Position numbers and translations under genes: made by a program. Below, one piece after another: positions 53,754 through 63,953 of a stretch of 64,000 bases of DNA (the first letter of the stretch is position 1; the number at the start of each line of letters is the position of its first letter). This stretch comes from Haliea sp. Its GTDB lineage: Bacteria; Pseudomonadota; Gammaproteobacteria; Pseudomonadales; Halieaceae. The notes under the pieces were generated by a model that worked only from the letters and a program-made list of their open reading frames with translations, was not told the origin of the DNA and searched no databases. The DNA is taken from assembly GCA_016704305.1 (NCBI GenBank), contig JADJAL010000032.1:16979-80978 (forward strand). The letters run 5' to 3'.

Positions 53754-53818
53754 CCGTTAGCACAGCCGCCTGAGCGTCCCCCGCAGGGGGTAAGCGAAAG
53801 GCAGGCTTGGGCTAACGG
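53754..53818. ncRNA. Long hairpin candidate
   Basis: Closing stem ccgttagc/gctaacgg (8 bp perfect), an inner stem gcctg/caggc (53768-53772 with 53802-53806) and an apical stem ccccc/ggggg (53778-53782 with 53786-53790) with a GCA loop. An A-rich and T-rich stretch follows. The stem layout is attC-like in size but the core-site sequences do not fit the integron consensus. Confidence 0.4.
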
Positions 53819-54066
53819 TTTATAGAGAATAAAAACATTTTTTTACATGGCTTGCGATTGACCAAGCCCCGTTCGCTTTCGTAACCCATGGGGGTCTCAC
53901 TCCAATCGACATTGTTACCCGCCTTTGCATACTCGGTCGCACTGCCTGCTTACCTGCGTCCGGAATGTCGTGCACTGCCTATTGTTTCGCGTAGACCTTT
54001 GGATACGCGCTACCCGGCATGTCGGGCCGCAGCCGGATAAGATAAAAAATATTACTTAATTGCTTT

Positions 54067-54206
54067 CCCCGGTCGTGCCCTTCGTCCGCTTGGGCTACGC
54101 CCCGCGGCCGGGGCACTCCCTGGAGATTGGAGAGACACTCTCACTTCGCCGCTTTCCTACATGGAACGAAGTGAAGCAGAACCTGGGATGGCTCAATCTC
54201 TAGGGA
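54067..54206. ncRNA. Two-domain structured element, candidate ncRNA
   Basis: Domain A: ccccggtcg (54067-54075) pairs with cggccgggg (54105-54113), with gccc/gggc (54077-54080, 54092-54095) inside. Domain B: tccctggagattg (54117-54129) pairs with caatctctaggga (54194-54206) over 13 bp with one G-T pair; inside it tcacttcg (54141-54148) pairs with cgaagtga (54167-54174), and ttcc/ggaa caps it. Poly-T and poly-A follow at 54219-54232. Such ordered nesting is unlikely by chance. The role is unknown. Confidence 0.5.
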
Positions 54207-54378
54207 ACCCAATATAATTTTTTACAAAAAAACATAGGCGAAAATCTCTCATGGAAGTGCTGACGCTGTACTGACTAAGCCCCGCGAATGAAATCCGACT
54301 ACCCCCCGGGTAAGGCCCTAGCGGGCGTGTGTTGGTGCACGGGGCCCCGTCGCACCTAACCTTGATAGGAGTCCCACC

Positions 54379-54612
54379 ATGTTCAAAGCACTTGGACAGT
54401 TGTTTAACATGTTCTTCGTCCTGTTCTCAGGCGGTGAGAAGCTTGCCAAAGCCTTCGATGATATTGCTGGCATCGCTCAGGCAGAGGCAGCAGGATTGTC
54501 AGCACAGATGGATATAGAGCGAGGCACTCGCCTTTCCTTACTCCGCCATGACGCCAAGCTAGCGCTGGCTGGATCCGAGGAGCCCAAGGCTCCGCAGTCC
54601 AAAGCAGCATAG
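54379..54612 (+). CDS. Small basic/helical protein of mobile-element type
   Basis: 77 aa, ATG 54379 with TAGGAG upstream, ended by a clear terminator at 54622. The N-terminal third is hydrophobic (FKALGQLFNMFFVLFSGGEK); the rest is helical and charged (AFDDIAGIAQAEAAGLSAQM, RLSLLRHDAKLALAG). Small proteins of this build occur in phages and plasmids but I cannot name a family. It is the only convincing gene in the left 2.2 kb of the island. Confidence 0.65.
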   Translation: MFKALGQLFNMFFVLFSGGEKLAKAFDDIAGIAQAEAAGLSAQMDIERGTRLSLLRHDAKLALAGSEEPKAPQSKAA

Positions 54613-54621
54613 TACGTTCCA

Positions 54622-54643
54622 CACCTACCCTTCGGGGTAGGTG
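54622..54643 (+). terminator. Terminator of the small gene
   Basis: Perfect 9-bp stem cacctaccc/gggtaggtg closed by a stable TTCG tetraloop, followed by a short T-rich ctcttta. It lies 9 nt after the stop codon. Confidence 0.75.
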
Positions 54644-55572
54644 CTCTTTACACAGCTATAGATTACACGCCTGACACGCAGCAGGTAGTCAGTCCAGACA
54701 GAAGGGATATCCGTATTGTTTCTCCTATTCCCTATCGATGCGCCGCCTCTGCAAAGTCGCAGTTTCCCGCGAGGACAGCAGTTGAGACTTCAGGTTCATT
54801 AACAGTACTAGAACTGCTTCATAGCTATATGCCACCTGATTCCCTATTCCGTACTCAGAACAGCAAATATATATAAAGAGCTTTATTATCCGTTTCCGAT
54901 ACCAACCCGATATACCAGACCAATACACGTACTGTTTACTGGTAATTCATTTCCTACCGATATTCTACCTACCCCAAAATCGTATCACTCTCAGGCATAC
55001 AGCCGAGGGTCTATCTCAACGCCCTCCACGACCTTGTAGCAGCACACTTCCAGTGTTCTCCCCCAAGTATGTACCCACCTCAAAGCTGCCCTAGCGGACG
55101 TGCGAGCGGCAATTCTGCATGTACTGTTCAAGGGCTATGCGCACAGTCATCTTAGTGAGACACGAGTGGCAACAGAGTGGCGACCCAGCACTCGTCCACC
55201 GGCCATAAAATGGCCGAGGGTGAGTCAGAGTTCTACGAGTTGGTCATCTTTATCGGTCCTCGGATAGATACCCTCGCTAACACAGAGGGTTCCGAGTAAG
55301 AGAGCAAAACAGTGATACAGCTGCCCACCAATGCCATGTACGAGTTCCTCCAGAACTCTGAGGCCTTCTGATACTCCGCCCATACTACCCGTCGTGCTGG
55401 TCAACTCTTTCCCCCCTTCCCGCACTCTCCGATTAATTGCGCTAGCGCGCGTGTAAGGCGGCTAGGAAGACTTCTGAACCAAGGCGATGCCTATAGGTAG
55501 ACGATTGTCTTACATCCCCCGAGAGCTTCATTTGAAGCTCAAAAACCATCAAATCACAATGGAGCTTGCATT
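54644..55572. other. Mostly non-coding stretch in the island
   Basis: 929 bp with only weak frames. On the minus strand a 66-codon frame at 55225-55425 starts in a purine-rich GGGAAGGGGGG region (contains GGVSEGLRVLEELVHGIGGQ) but resembles nothing I know. A 67-codon minus frame at 54725-54928 is even less likely. No repeat, tRNA or integrase is seen. Confidence 0.5.
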
Positions 55573-56064
55573 ATGGAAACCTTCGATATCTTCTCAACAA
55601 GCACACCACCGTGTGCCGATTTCAATGCGAACCAGAAAGCGACAATTCATGAGGCCATCGGAATTCTGGAGTCCAGGCTGCGAACGACCAAGGCCTTTAC
55701 CAGTCCTTCTGAGGTGAAGCAGTTCTGCCAGCTTCATATCTCCAAGGAGCTGGACGAGCACTTCTGCTGCTTGTTCCTGGACAGCCAGCACCGCCTAATT
55801 GCTTTTGAGAGGCTCTTCAGGGGCACCATTGATGGAGCCGCTGTCTACCCTAGGGTTGTCGTTAGAAGAGCACTGGAGCTCAATGCGGCAGCCACGATCT
55901 TCACCCACAACCATCCTTCTGGTTTGCCCGAGCCCAGCTCCGCCGATAAGAAAATCACCAATCGTCTTAAGGATGCGTTGGCCTTGGTGGATGTCCGAGT
56001 CCTGGATCACGTGATTGTGGGCACCGATGGCACCCATTCCATGGCAGAGGCTGGCTTGCTTTGA
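55573..56064 (+). CDS. RadC-like JAB/MPN domain protein
   Basis: 163 aa. The C-terminal half has the MPN metal site THNHPSG, then EPSSADKKITNRLKDAL and VLDHVIVG, as in RadC-family proteins; DEHFCCLFLDSQHRLIA and FRGTIDGAAVYPRVVVRRAL precede it. The N-terminal helix-hairpin-helix of chromosomal RadC is missing, which is typical of the short versions on genomic islands and plasmids. The role in DNA repair is doubtful. Confidence 0.9.
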   Translation: METFDIFSTSTPPCADFNANQKATIHEAIGILESRLRTTKAFTSPSEVKQFCQLHISKELDEHFCCLFLDSQHRLIAFERLFRGTIDGAAVYPRVVVRRALELNAAATIFTHNHPSGLPEPSSADKKITNRLKDALALVDVRVLDHVIVGTDGTHSMAEAGLL

Positions 56065-56339
56065 TGGCTTAGTGGTAGTTGCTCATACCTGATCTGACAG
56101 ATTGTGTACGATCAGGCGTGTCTCTCGTGACCGCTTCCCCCAAAGCGGTCGTCACAGCAGTCCGTCCAGAATGCCAGATTTAGTCTCAAACCACCTCATC
56201 AGGGACTATTTTTGCTGTCGGAATTCTTTACAAAAAGCGCATGGAATCAAAAGTGAGCTCCCCCCAAAGCATGCAGCCATTGACTTGGCCTGTAACTTGC
56301 CTGTTCAATTGAAATCTAGCAATTTGCGAGATAAGAATA

Positions 56340-57005
56340 ATGTTGAAGCAATTTTGCAGGCTATTAGTTTTACTGGTGCTTACTGCATGGGCGGGAGCTG
56401 CCGCCGCTGTACCTATAACAGACATAGTCACAGCTGACGGCAAGGAATGGGCACAAGTCGAACTGTTTAAAAAACTGTCATGGCTGGATGTTTCCTCTCA
56501 ATGTCCCGTTCTAAATGATGTGTGCAATTCTGGCAGCTCACTTAACGGCTTCGATTTGACGGGATGGACGTGGGCAACGACAACCGACATAAATCTGTTA
56601 TTCAATGTTTATCTGGTTGCAGCAGGATATAGCGGCGATGACTTACTTGGCGGTGGGCCAGACGCATTAAGTGTAAATTTGCCAGGGATGGATTTCACGT
56701 TGGGCGTGTTTGCCGATTTCCGTCTGACATTATCAAATAACAGCATCTCCCAGGTAGGTGGATGGCTGAGAGGCGATATAAATGAATCAACGGCGCGGCA
56801 AGGACGCATAGTTAAACTGACTGGGTCGGTGCATGCCATTCGGGCCTCTACAACCGAACAGTACGACCTTGTCAATCCCTCCCCGGCGAGTGGCGCATGG
56901 TTCCTTAGACGTACCGCTGTGCCCACTCCCGCCACCCTTCCGTTACTGTGCCTGGGCCTTGCAACTATAGGCTACAGTTGTCGTAAACGTAAGCTCCTCG
57001 GCTAA
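56340..57005 (+). CDS. PEP-CTERM sorting-signal protein
   Basis: 221 aa with a signal peptide (residues about 1-23, ending GAAAAVP). The C-terminus has VPTPATL, a hydrophobic helix (PLLCLGLATIGYS) and a basic CRKRK end: the PEP-CTERM signal recognised by exosortase EpsH/XrtA systems. The body (WLDVSSQCP, WTWATTTDINLLFNVYLVAA) is typical of surface PEP-CTERM proteins. No exosortase is in this window, so it would have to be elsewhere in the genome. Confidence 0.82.
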   Translation: MLKQFCRLLVLLVLTAWAGAAAAVPITDIVTADGKEWAQVELFKKLSWLDVSSQCPVLNDVCNSGSSLNGFDLTGWTWATTTDINLLFNVYLVAAGYSGDDLLGGGPDALSVNLPGMDFTLGVFADFRLTLSNNSISQVGGWLRGDINESTARQGRIVKLTGSVHAIRASTTEQYDLVNPSPASGAWFLRRTAVPTPATLPLLCLGLATIGYSCRKRKLLG

Positions 57006-57344
57006 GGTCCCTTAATAGGCGAAAAGGCGATTCCGGGCATTCCCAACTTGGTCCATGAAAGGCCGCTATCGGGAAAAGGAGACTAAAAATCTGACATCGC
57101 GTGTCAGATCAACTCTGAACTTGGCACCGAGTCCAATGCCTATTTTTTTCAAGCCAAGAACAGTGATGATGTCGCAGACTGAACATAAAACGGGATTATG
57201 CGCAGTGCAAGCACTGTGCGCTGACGCCGCATAATCTATTTTATGTGTAAATCTTCTTAGCTGTTTATGGATGCTTGCCTGCATCCGCTACCGCTACATT
57301 GACTTTGCGCCCAGTAGAACGCCATCAATGGCGGCGGTGTAAAC
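57006..57344. other. Intergenic with nested palindrome
   Basis: No gene seen. At 57194-57236 gattatgcg and cgcataatc form a perfect 9-bp inverted repeat, and inside it cagtgc/gcactg (57203-57208, 57211-57216) makes a second hairpin. Similar motifs can mark ends of mobile elements, but no matching second copy was found in the window. Confidence 0.5.
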
Positions 57345-57797
57345 TCAATCAATGTCGCCGCGCTCATAACGCCCACTTTCAATATTCTCTATGGCTTCAC
57401 GGATGCTTGGTTCGTCCTGAATCAACTGGACATGATCAATTCCGTTGTTAATAAAACCCCGGAAGAAGTTGTTATGTCCCTCAACAAAGTCAAAGTTGCC
57501 CTTAAATTGATGAATGCCTCCTACAACTACGTATTCGTGTTTGCCAGCGGGAACCTCGAAATAGAGCCATTCACCGGTATTTATCTGACCCAGCGACTCC
57601 CCGTCAAGAACAAACTTTACGTCGCTATAGGAAAGAAAAACCCCACTCTTCCACTGGAAAAAGTACACACCAGATTTTCCTTCTGATGGTGTTGAGTACC
57701 AACTTGTATCTACAGGAACCAGAGGAGGAGGCGCATAACTAACGCAGCCATACAAACCAAAGAACAACAACAAAGACAACCGTTTAACTATTTTCAT
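57345..57797 (-). CDS. Small lipoprotein (DUF2846-like)
   Basis: 150 aa. Signal with lipobox LYGC (LSLLLFFGLYGCVSYAPPP). The body is beta-rich: GVYFFQWKSGVFLSYSDVKF, VLDGESLGQINTGEWLYFEV and PAGKHEYVVVGG match the DUF2846 style of small envelope lipoproteins. Function unknown. It stands alone between the palindromic region and hsdR. Confidence 0.7.
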   Translation of the reverse strand: MKIVKRLSLLLFFGLYGCVSYAPPPLVPVDTSWYSTPSEGKSGVYFFQWKSGVFLSYSDVKFVLDGESLGQINTGEWLYFEVPAGKHEYVVVGGIHQFKGNFDFVEGHNNFFRGFINNGIDHVQLIQDEPSIREAIENIESGRYERGDID

Positions 57798-58038
57798 ACC
57801 TGACCCTTATCCATGTTGTAACGGAACAATCCATTGGGGCGCTTAGCCAGAAACCTGTTTAAAAAAGCAGCCTCCCGCCACCAGCGTAATCTTTTCGGTA
57901 ACGGCGGTATACCAATAACGGTACTCGTCAAGGAAACCCGAGGGTTTTTAGTGCGGAAGTCGTTCCCTGGCTAATATTTTCATTGCCCCACGTTCAGCAA
58001 TTTGCCAGGACAACAATCATTGTAGGGACATATCCCTT

Positions 58039-61000
58039 TTAATCAGATGAATCTGCCAACACATCAGGTCCCGGCCTGCGCCCCGCCAACAACTGCAGTA
58101 TCAATAGGGCAAACTGTCGCCCCGTTTCATCATTCTCCAGTATGGGTACAGACAATTTCTCCTGATCGCCAATAGCATCCAGCACGGCATCAGCTACACG
58201 CTTGGGAAACAGCCCGTGCATGATCTGCGCTTGGCTGTGATTGCGGACCTGTGCCATGACTTCCTCATCACGCTCAATACGATCGGCAATGCCATTGGCG
58301 AAGTGCAGTTTGTCATCGTCGCCTACCTCTGCACCAAACAGGTCGTTGAGGCGATTGATGATTTCGGATAACCGTTCCTTCTCGGGATCATGGGGCTTGC
58401 CTGTGCCCACTTCAGTCATTGGCTTCAAGCCATACTCAACCTCTTCCTCCGCGATGCGCAGTTCAAGCTCGGCTCGCTTGGTGAGTCGGTAGTGGGTGAG
58501 TGAGAGTTCAGTGACATCCACCGTGTCCTCCTCCAGTCGGTCGATCCTGAGCAGCGGGTACAGGTGCTTGGCATAGACGCATAGCCGCTCCAGCTCCGGG
58601 TCGTCGTAGTGTACGATCTGGGAGAGGAACTCGTAGGCCCGGACGAAGGTCTGCAGGTTCTTCCGGAACAGCTCCAACGCATCCTTGGCCTTGCCCGCTT
58701 CTTCACGCTCCCGCTCTGCCCGCTTCTGTCCCTCCCTTTCACCACTCTTTTGCGCTGTGGCCTCAGCCTGGCCCCACACGCGAATGTCCTCCAGGGCTGC
58801 CTTGTAGCGCACGCTGAAGCGACCCACGGCGGGTTGGCAATAGAAGCTCAATTTGGAAGCGGGTGCTTTGGGATCGAAGAATGCTGTAGAGAAACCAGTG
58901 ACCTCTTCCCCATGGTAAATACCTTCCTGATCCAGAGCTTTCTGTATGTCATAGACAATTTGCGTATCGGAGACATCTTCCAGTGCAGCCTTGCCATAGT
59001 AGGGGGCGAAGGCCTCGAGGATATCCTGGGGGTCATTGAAGAAGTCCAGGATGAAGGTCTCCTTGCCCGGGAAGATCCGATTGAGCCGGGACAGGGTCTG
59101 GACACAGTCCACGCCCTGCAGCTTTTTGTCCACATACATAGCGCATAGCTTGGGTTGGTCGAATCCAGTCTGGTACTTGTTGGCTGCGATCATGACGTTG
59201 TAATCGGCGGTGTCGAAGGCATCGGCCAGATCCCGCCCCTTCAAACCAGGATTGAGTAGGCTGCTGGTTTCAGTCACATCCTCGGGAATTACCTCGTCGG
59301 CCGGTACAGTGCCGGAGAAGGCCACCATGGGGTGCACATCCTTGTAGCCCTTGTCAGCCACGTACCCGCGCATCGCCAGGGCATAACGCACGGCCTCCTG
59401 CCGACTACTCGTCACCACCATGGCTTTGGCCTGCCCGTCCAGCAGGTGCCGCACATGCTCACGGAAGTGCTCCACAATCACCTCAACCCGCTGGCTGATG
59501 TTATAGGGGTGAAGGCGAACCCAGCGCGCCAACTTGGCAGAGGCCTTACGCGATTCCACCTCGGTATCATCTCCGTGAGGATGTGACAGCTTCCAGGCGG
59601 TGTTGTAAGTCGTGTACCGTTGCAACACATCAAGGATAAAACCTTCGTCAATGGCTTGCCGCATGGAATACAGATGAAAGGGCTCAGGCAGATTATCCTT
59701 GCCCGGTGGCAGCTCCGGGTTGGGTGGCCTGCCGAATAGCTCCAGGGTCTTGGCCTTGGGCGTGGCGGTAAAGGCGTAGTAGCTGATGCGCTCGCTGGGC
59801 CCACGGGATTTTGCAGCGGCTTCCAGTAACTCTTCTGCACTGACTTCCTCGCCCTCAAGACGGTCTAAACCCAGAATGGCTTTCAACTTCGCTGCGGAGG
59901 CACCTGTCTGCGATGAGTGGGCCTCATCAGCAATGATGGCGTAGCGGCCACTGGAGAGCTGCGGGTATTTATTCAGTGCTTCAAACAGGGCCGGGAACGT
60001 CTGGATGGTGACGATAATAATCCGGGTCTGGCTCGCCAATGCTTCAGCCAATTGTTCCGACTTGCTCTGGTTACCGATATCCCGGGTGATGGGCCTCACC
60101 ACACCCTGGGCGTGCTCGAACTGGTAGATGGCGTTTTGCAGTTGGCTATCCAGCACTGTGCGGTCCGTGACCACTACCACCGGAATTGAACAGCTTGTTG
60201 CCGCTGTCGTCGTACAGGGACGCCAGCTGGTGGAGCCACCCAGGCGATGGAGTTGGATTTGCCGGAACCAGCACTGTGCTGGATCAGGTACTTGTGCCCC
60301 GCACCTCAAACCGGGTCGCCTCCAGCAGCCGATTCACCACCTGCCACTGGTGATACCGTGGGAAGATCAGCGCCTCTCGAATCTCCTTGGTCCCATCAAA
60401 GTGCGGGATCTCCTGCCGGTCCAGATGCAGGAAGCGTCCAAGAATGTTAAGCCATGCATCCTTCTGGAATACCTCACGCCAGAGATAGGTTGTGGCGTAG
60501 GCACTGCTGTCAGATGGGGGCGGATTGCCCGCACCGCCTTCCAGACTGCCTTGGTTGAAAGGCAGGAAGTAAGTGCCCTTGCCTTCCAACTTGGTGGTCA
60601 TCGCCACCTCTGCCTGGCTGACGGCAAAGTGCACTAGTGCGCCGCGCTTGAAGGTCAGCAGTGGTTCGGGCTTCCGGGTGACCGGGTCCTGGGAGGACGA
60701 TCGTACCGGTATTGCCGCTTGGCATTCTCGACCGACTGCTTGAACTGGCTTTTTAGTTCCAGGGTGGCCGTGGGAATTCCGTTGATGAACAAAACCAAAT
60801 CCAGACGAGGGTTGTACTCCCTCCCGGGCATGGGGCGAGTAGGATACTTCTTGCACCACCCGCAGGCGGTTGGCCCCATAGCGGGCCTGGGCCTCGGGGT
60901 TCATGCCGTGGTCCGGGCGGAAACTGCACAGGTCGATCTTCACGCCTGGCACCTTGAAACCATGGCGGAGCACTTCCAGCGTGCCGTGCCGATCCAGCTC

Positions 61001-61222
61001 ACGGACAACTGCTTTAACAAGGGCACCGGAAGGATCCTGCGGGTTGTTCTTGCTGAACTTCTCCCAGCGGTCCGGATAGGCCGTCTGGACAAACGCCAGC
61101 AGGTCTTCTGTGTATAGGGCAGTCGCGCGGTCATAGCCGCTGGCGGGGCCCGTCAGCCAGCCGTCGGCCACCATCTGACCGATGATGTCCTGCTGGAATT
61201 GTGTCTCCCGGCTATCTGCCAT
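58039..61222 (-). CDS. hsdR: Type I restriction enzyme R subunit HsdR, multiply frameshifted
   Basis: Joined over several one-base indels this is a full HsdR of about 1,055 residues. From ATG 61222: QFQQDIIGQMVADGWL; the PD-(D/E)xK core (LDLVLFINGIPTATLELKSQ) lies in a second frame at about 60740-60830. Walker A HSAGSGKSNSIAW is in a third frame near 60250-60285. From about 60190 down the frame is open: VVVVTDRTVLDSQLQ, DEAH box IIADEAHSSQTGAS, AFTATPKAKTLELFG and the C-terminal coupling region. It would translocate and cut unmodified DNA with HsdM/HsdS. Last gene of the operon. Confidence 0.85.
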
Positions 61223-61376
61223 CCCTGCGCCCCTGCCACTCGACCATGCCTATCAAACCTTACATAGGGAAATTATTATGTAAACGTAACCGACGCTTCT
61301 TTACATATAAAGATCTACACCTCAAGCAGGATCCCGCCGCTTTACACAGGGCAGGGGAACCAGAACCCTAGATCAC

Positions 61377-62506
61377 TCACACACTGAACAGGCGAACATA
61401 CCGCGAAAATAAGAAGATTCGGTTGCGCTGATAGCCCGTGACTTCAACCAGCATCCCATCAGCGACCATTTTGTTGAGCAAGGCCGACGCTGTCTGATGA
61501 GTAACTTTCAGGATCTCGCTGACCTGGGTGGCGGTCACCGCTGGACGACTGTAAGATGTCGCAGTAGTGTTTGTACATTTTCTGCCCGCTTGCCATACCC
61601 AAAGGCCAGCGTATCCGTTTCCTGGCGCAGCGCCAGGATCGCCTCAAGGTCTGCTTACCCTTGCCCGCCGTTTCTATCACGGCTGAAAGAAAGAATTTGA
61701 TCCAATGCAGCATGTCATTGGAAATACGCACCCGCATGAGGGCATCGTAGTAGCTGGCTCGATTACGCTCAAAAAATCGGACAGGTACAAGGATGGCTTG
61801 CGGAGCAGGCCTTGTTGACCAGATAGAGTCCGATCAATAATCGACCAATCCTGCCGTTGCCATCCAGAAAAGGGTGGATGGTCTCGAACTGGTAGTGGCT
61901 GATAGCGACACGGATAAGCTCGGGGACATTGATTGCCTCGTTGTGCCAGAACAGCTCCAGGTCCCCCATCAAGTTTGGCACCTCATTATGATGCGGAGGA
62001 ATGAATGCGGCATCCGCAAGGCTGCTTCCACCAATCCAGTTTTGTGAAACCCGGAACTCCCCCGGTGTCTTGTGTTCGCCACGTACCCCTTGCATCAGGA
62101 TGGCATGTGTATACTTGAGTAGTCGGTTGGACAGCGGCAACCGCTGTAACTCACCCACCGCCTCGTTGATGGCTTGGATATAGTTTTGTACTTCCTGCCA
62201 GTCGTCCCGCTTTTCCGGAGCCAGCTGACTGCTATCGAGTACGGCCTCATCCATCTCGGTCTGAGTGCCTTCAATTCGGGAGGAGTTGTTTGCTTCTTTG
62301 GTGATGTGCATCTGAATAAACAGGTCCACATCCGGCACGATCAGGGTAAAGGCATCCAGCTCCGCCAGCGCACGCGAGGCACGCTCCAGCAAAGTATTAA
62401 CTCTGGGATCCTCCCAACTCCACTCGCGGTTGACCGTTACCGGGCTGAAGCTTTTGTATTGGTATTGCTGAACCCACTGCCCCGACCCAAAGTCTTCAAA
62501 TTTCAT
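61377..62506 (-). CDS. Fic domain protein inside the type I R-M operon, frameshifted
   Basis: From ATG 62506: EDPRVNTLLERASRALAELD, then the inhibitory-helix motif in NNSSRIEGTQTEMDEAVLD (S-x3-E-G, class II) and the Fic active site ETIHPFLDGNGRIGRLLIGL. A lost base near 61805 ends the frame at 61769. The remaining part (MRVRISNDMLHWIKFFLS, then a winged-helix end) is found in other frames down to the stop at 61377. Fic enzymes AMPylate or otherwise modify proteins; embedded in type I R-M operons they are common but their role there is not established. Confidence 0.82.
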
Positions 62507-62548
62507 TGGCAGTCCTCACATGGAACAGACCAAGGTTACGGCACTGCG

Positions 62549-63953
62549 TCATGACACAGCCTCCAAGCCAGCGGAAAGAACTTCAGGATCAAAGGCGCTT
62601 TCGTCTGACGGGGGTTGCCAGTTGCGCACGTCGATCTTGCCGGTGACGGCGGCTGAGATTAGGGCAGAGCGGCGCTCCGACAACAGCGCAATGCTGCCTT
62701 CAGCGATAGCCACCAATTCATCAAGTTTCGCCGTCTGCTGATCAAGAAACCGAGCGATCATCTCCTGTTCCCGGAATTCGGGGTTGGGGACGACAATATT
62801 CGCCGCAGGATATGTTGAAATGTTGTTGGATCGCGCCACCGGACCCTTCAGAAAACTGCCGTATTGCGCAGTCTGAAGCAAGATACCAGCACAGGAACTT
62901 TTCGCAGCCACCAATTGGCTTCCGGATGATAATCAAATCAATACAGTTACTACGATCCAGGTCTTTCGGCACCACGGCAGTGGTACCAGGTTGACCGGAC
63001 CTTACTGCCACCAAATCTCCCGCATATATCTTCGATTTCGAAAGCACCTCATTCGCTTCCGGAGAAATGTACACCAGCTGATCTTTTGAGATATAACCTG
63101 GCTTTACATTCAATGAACGCAAAGCCGGCACACCCTCATCCACATAGTACTTTGACGGCTCTACTACAATGCCGACAGTAATCTCAGGGGAAACATTTTT
63201 CAGACGGAGTACTTCCCAATGCGCTGGCACCTCGCCCAACAACTCCACCCCTGAGTCCTTCATGGGCACACTGGGATCCAGCCCTTGGTGACGGCGTGGG
63301 AGATGACGGCCTGGCGCTTCTCCTTCAGCAGCTCGATCAGCCGCTGCTGCTCGGCGATCAGGGCGTCGATGCGGACGGTTTCATGGTCGAGGAAACGAAG
63401 AATTTGATGTTGTTCCGCCAACGATGGAACAGCAACGATCAGCTCCTTAACGATGCTTGAATTCAGTCCATGCATTATGGAGCCTTTTCCATATATCTTT
63501 AGTTGGTTCTCAATGTATTTTGCAGAATCAACCAAGATTTCGACAAACCTAGAAAGAATTTCGTTTCGAAACCGCATCCTTAAAAGATGAGAATCCATTA
63601 TTCCAGTTTGGAGGTCATGCGGCGCCGTCTTACATCGCCCGGCCGTGCCCATCATTGTCACAAGTAGGTCCCCTGGCTGAATTTGATAAACGGCCATTTC
63701 TTCAAACTTTTGCGGTAATGAATCTGGACCCTTTAGTAAAGTCATTTGCTATCACATTCTCTTGGCCGTATACCTTGAGGCCCTCGTTCACAAGCATGTC
63801 AGAGGTTAACTGACTACCAAAGGGGCCAATTTTTATTCCATCTGCACCATCCAATAACAAATGACGAATTCTCTTTGCCTGCCACTTCGCTGGAATCGAA
63901 CTCAGCCATTGAAACTCTAAGGCTCTATACTCCGAGTAAGCTAGCAAACTCAC
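62549..63953 (-). CDS. hsdS: Type I R-M specificity subunit HsdS, frameshifted
   Basis: Two target-recognition domains separated by conserved helices: N-terminal FQWLSSIPAKWQAKRIRHLL, first coiled spacer HQILRFLDHETVRIDALIAE, second domain start VELLGEVPAHWEVLRLKNV, and closing spacer MIARFLDQQTAKLDELVAI. GTG 63953 overlaps the hsdM stop. Single missing bases near 63705 (A-run), 63285 and 62795 break it into four frames. If intact it would set the DNA sequence recognised by the complex. Confidence 0.87.

Larger units (their letters stand above)
53424..54378. other. Gene-free tract rich in hairpins
   Basis: 955 bp without a credible reading frame. Besides the structures listed separately it has a cgattg/caatcg stem (53855-53860, 53903-53908) enclosing gacc/ggtc pairs, the string aagccccg twice (53864 and 54276), and a palindromic hairpin ggtgc-acggggccccgt-gcacc (54334-54356) just before the ribosome-binding site of the small gene. 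The density of complementary arms suggests a transcribed structured RNA or a replication/transfer region; no Rfam family is recognised by eye. Confidence 0.55.

Noticed and set aside
53754..53818. Integron attC site
   Set aside because: Length and stem shape are similar, but the core sites do not match GTTRRRY/RYYYAAC and there is no integrase or cassette structure.
53349..54378. Retron or group II intron RNA
   Set aside because: No reverse transcriptase gene is nearby and the hairpins do not match the known msr-msd or intron domain V layout.
54725..54928. 67-codon minus-strand frame in the island
   Set aside because: No ribosome-binding site, no conserved pattern, and composition matches the surrounding non-coding DNA.
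57066..57284. 72-codon minus-strand frame
   Set aside because: Spans the nested palindrome, has no ribosome-binding site and resembles no protein.
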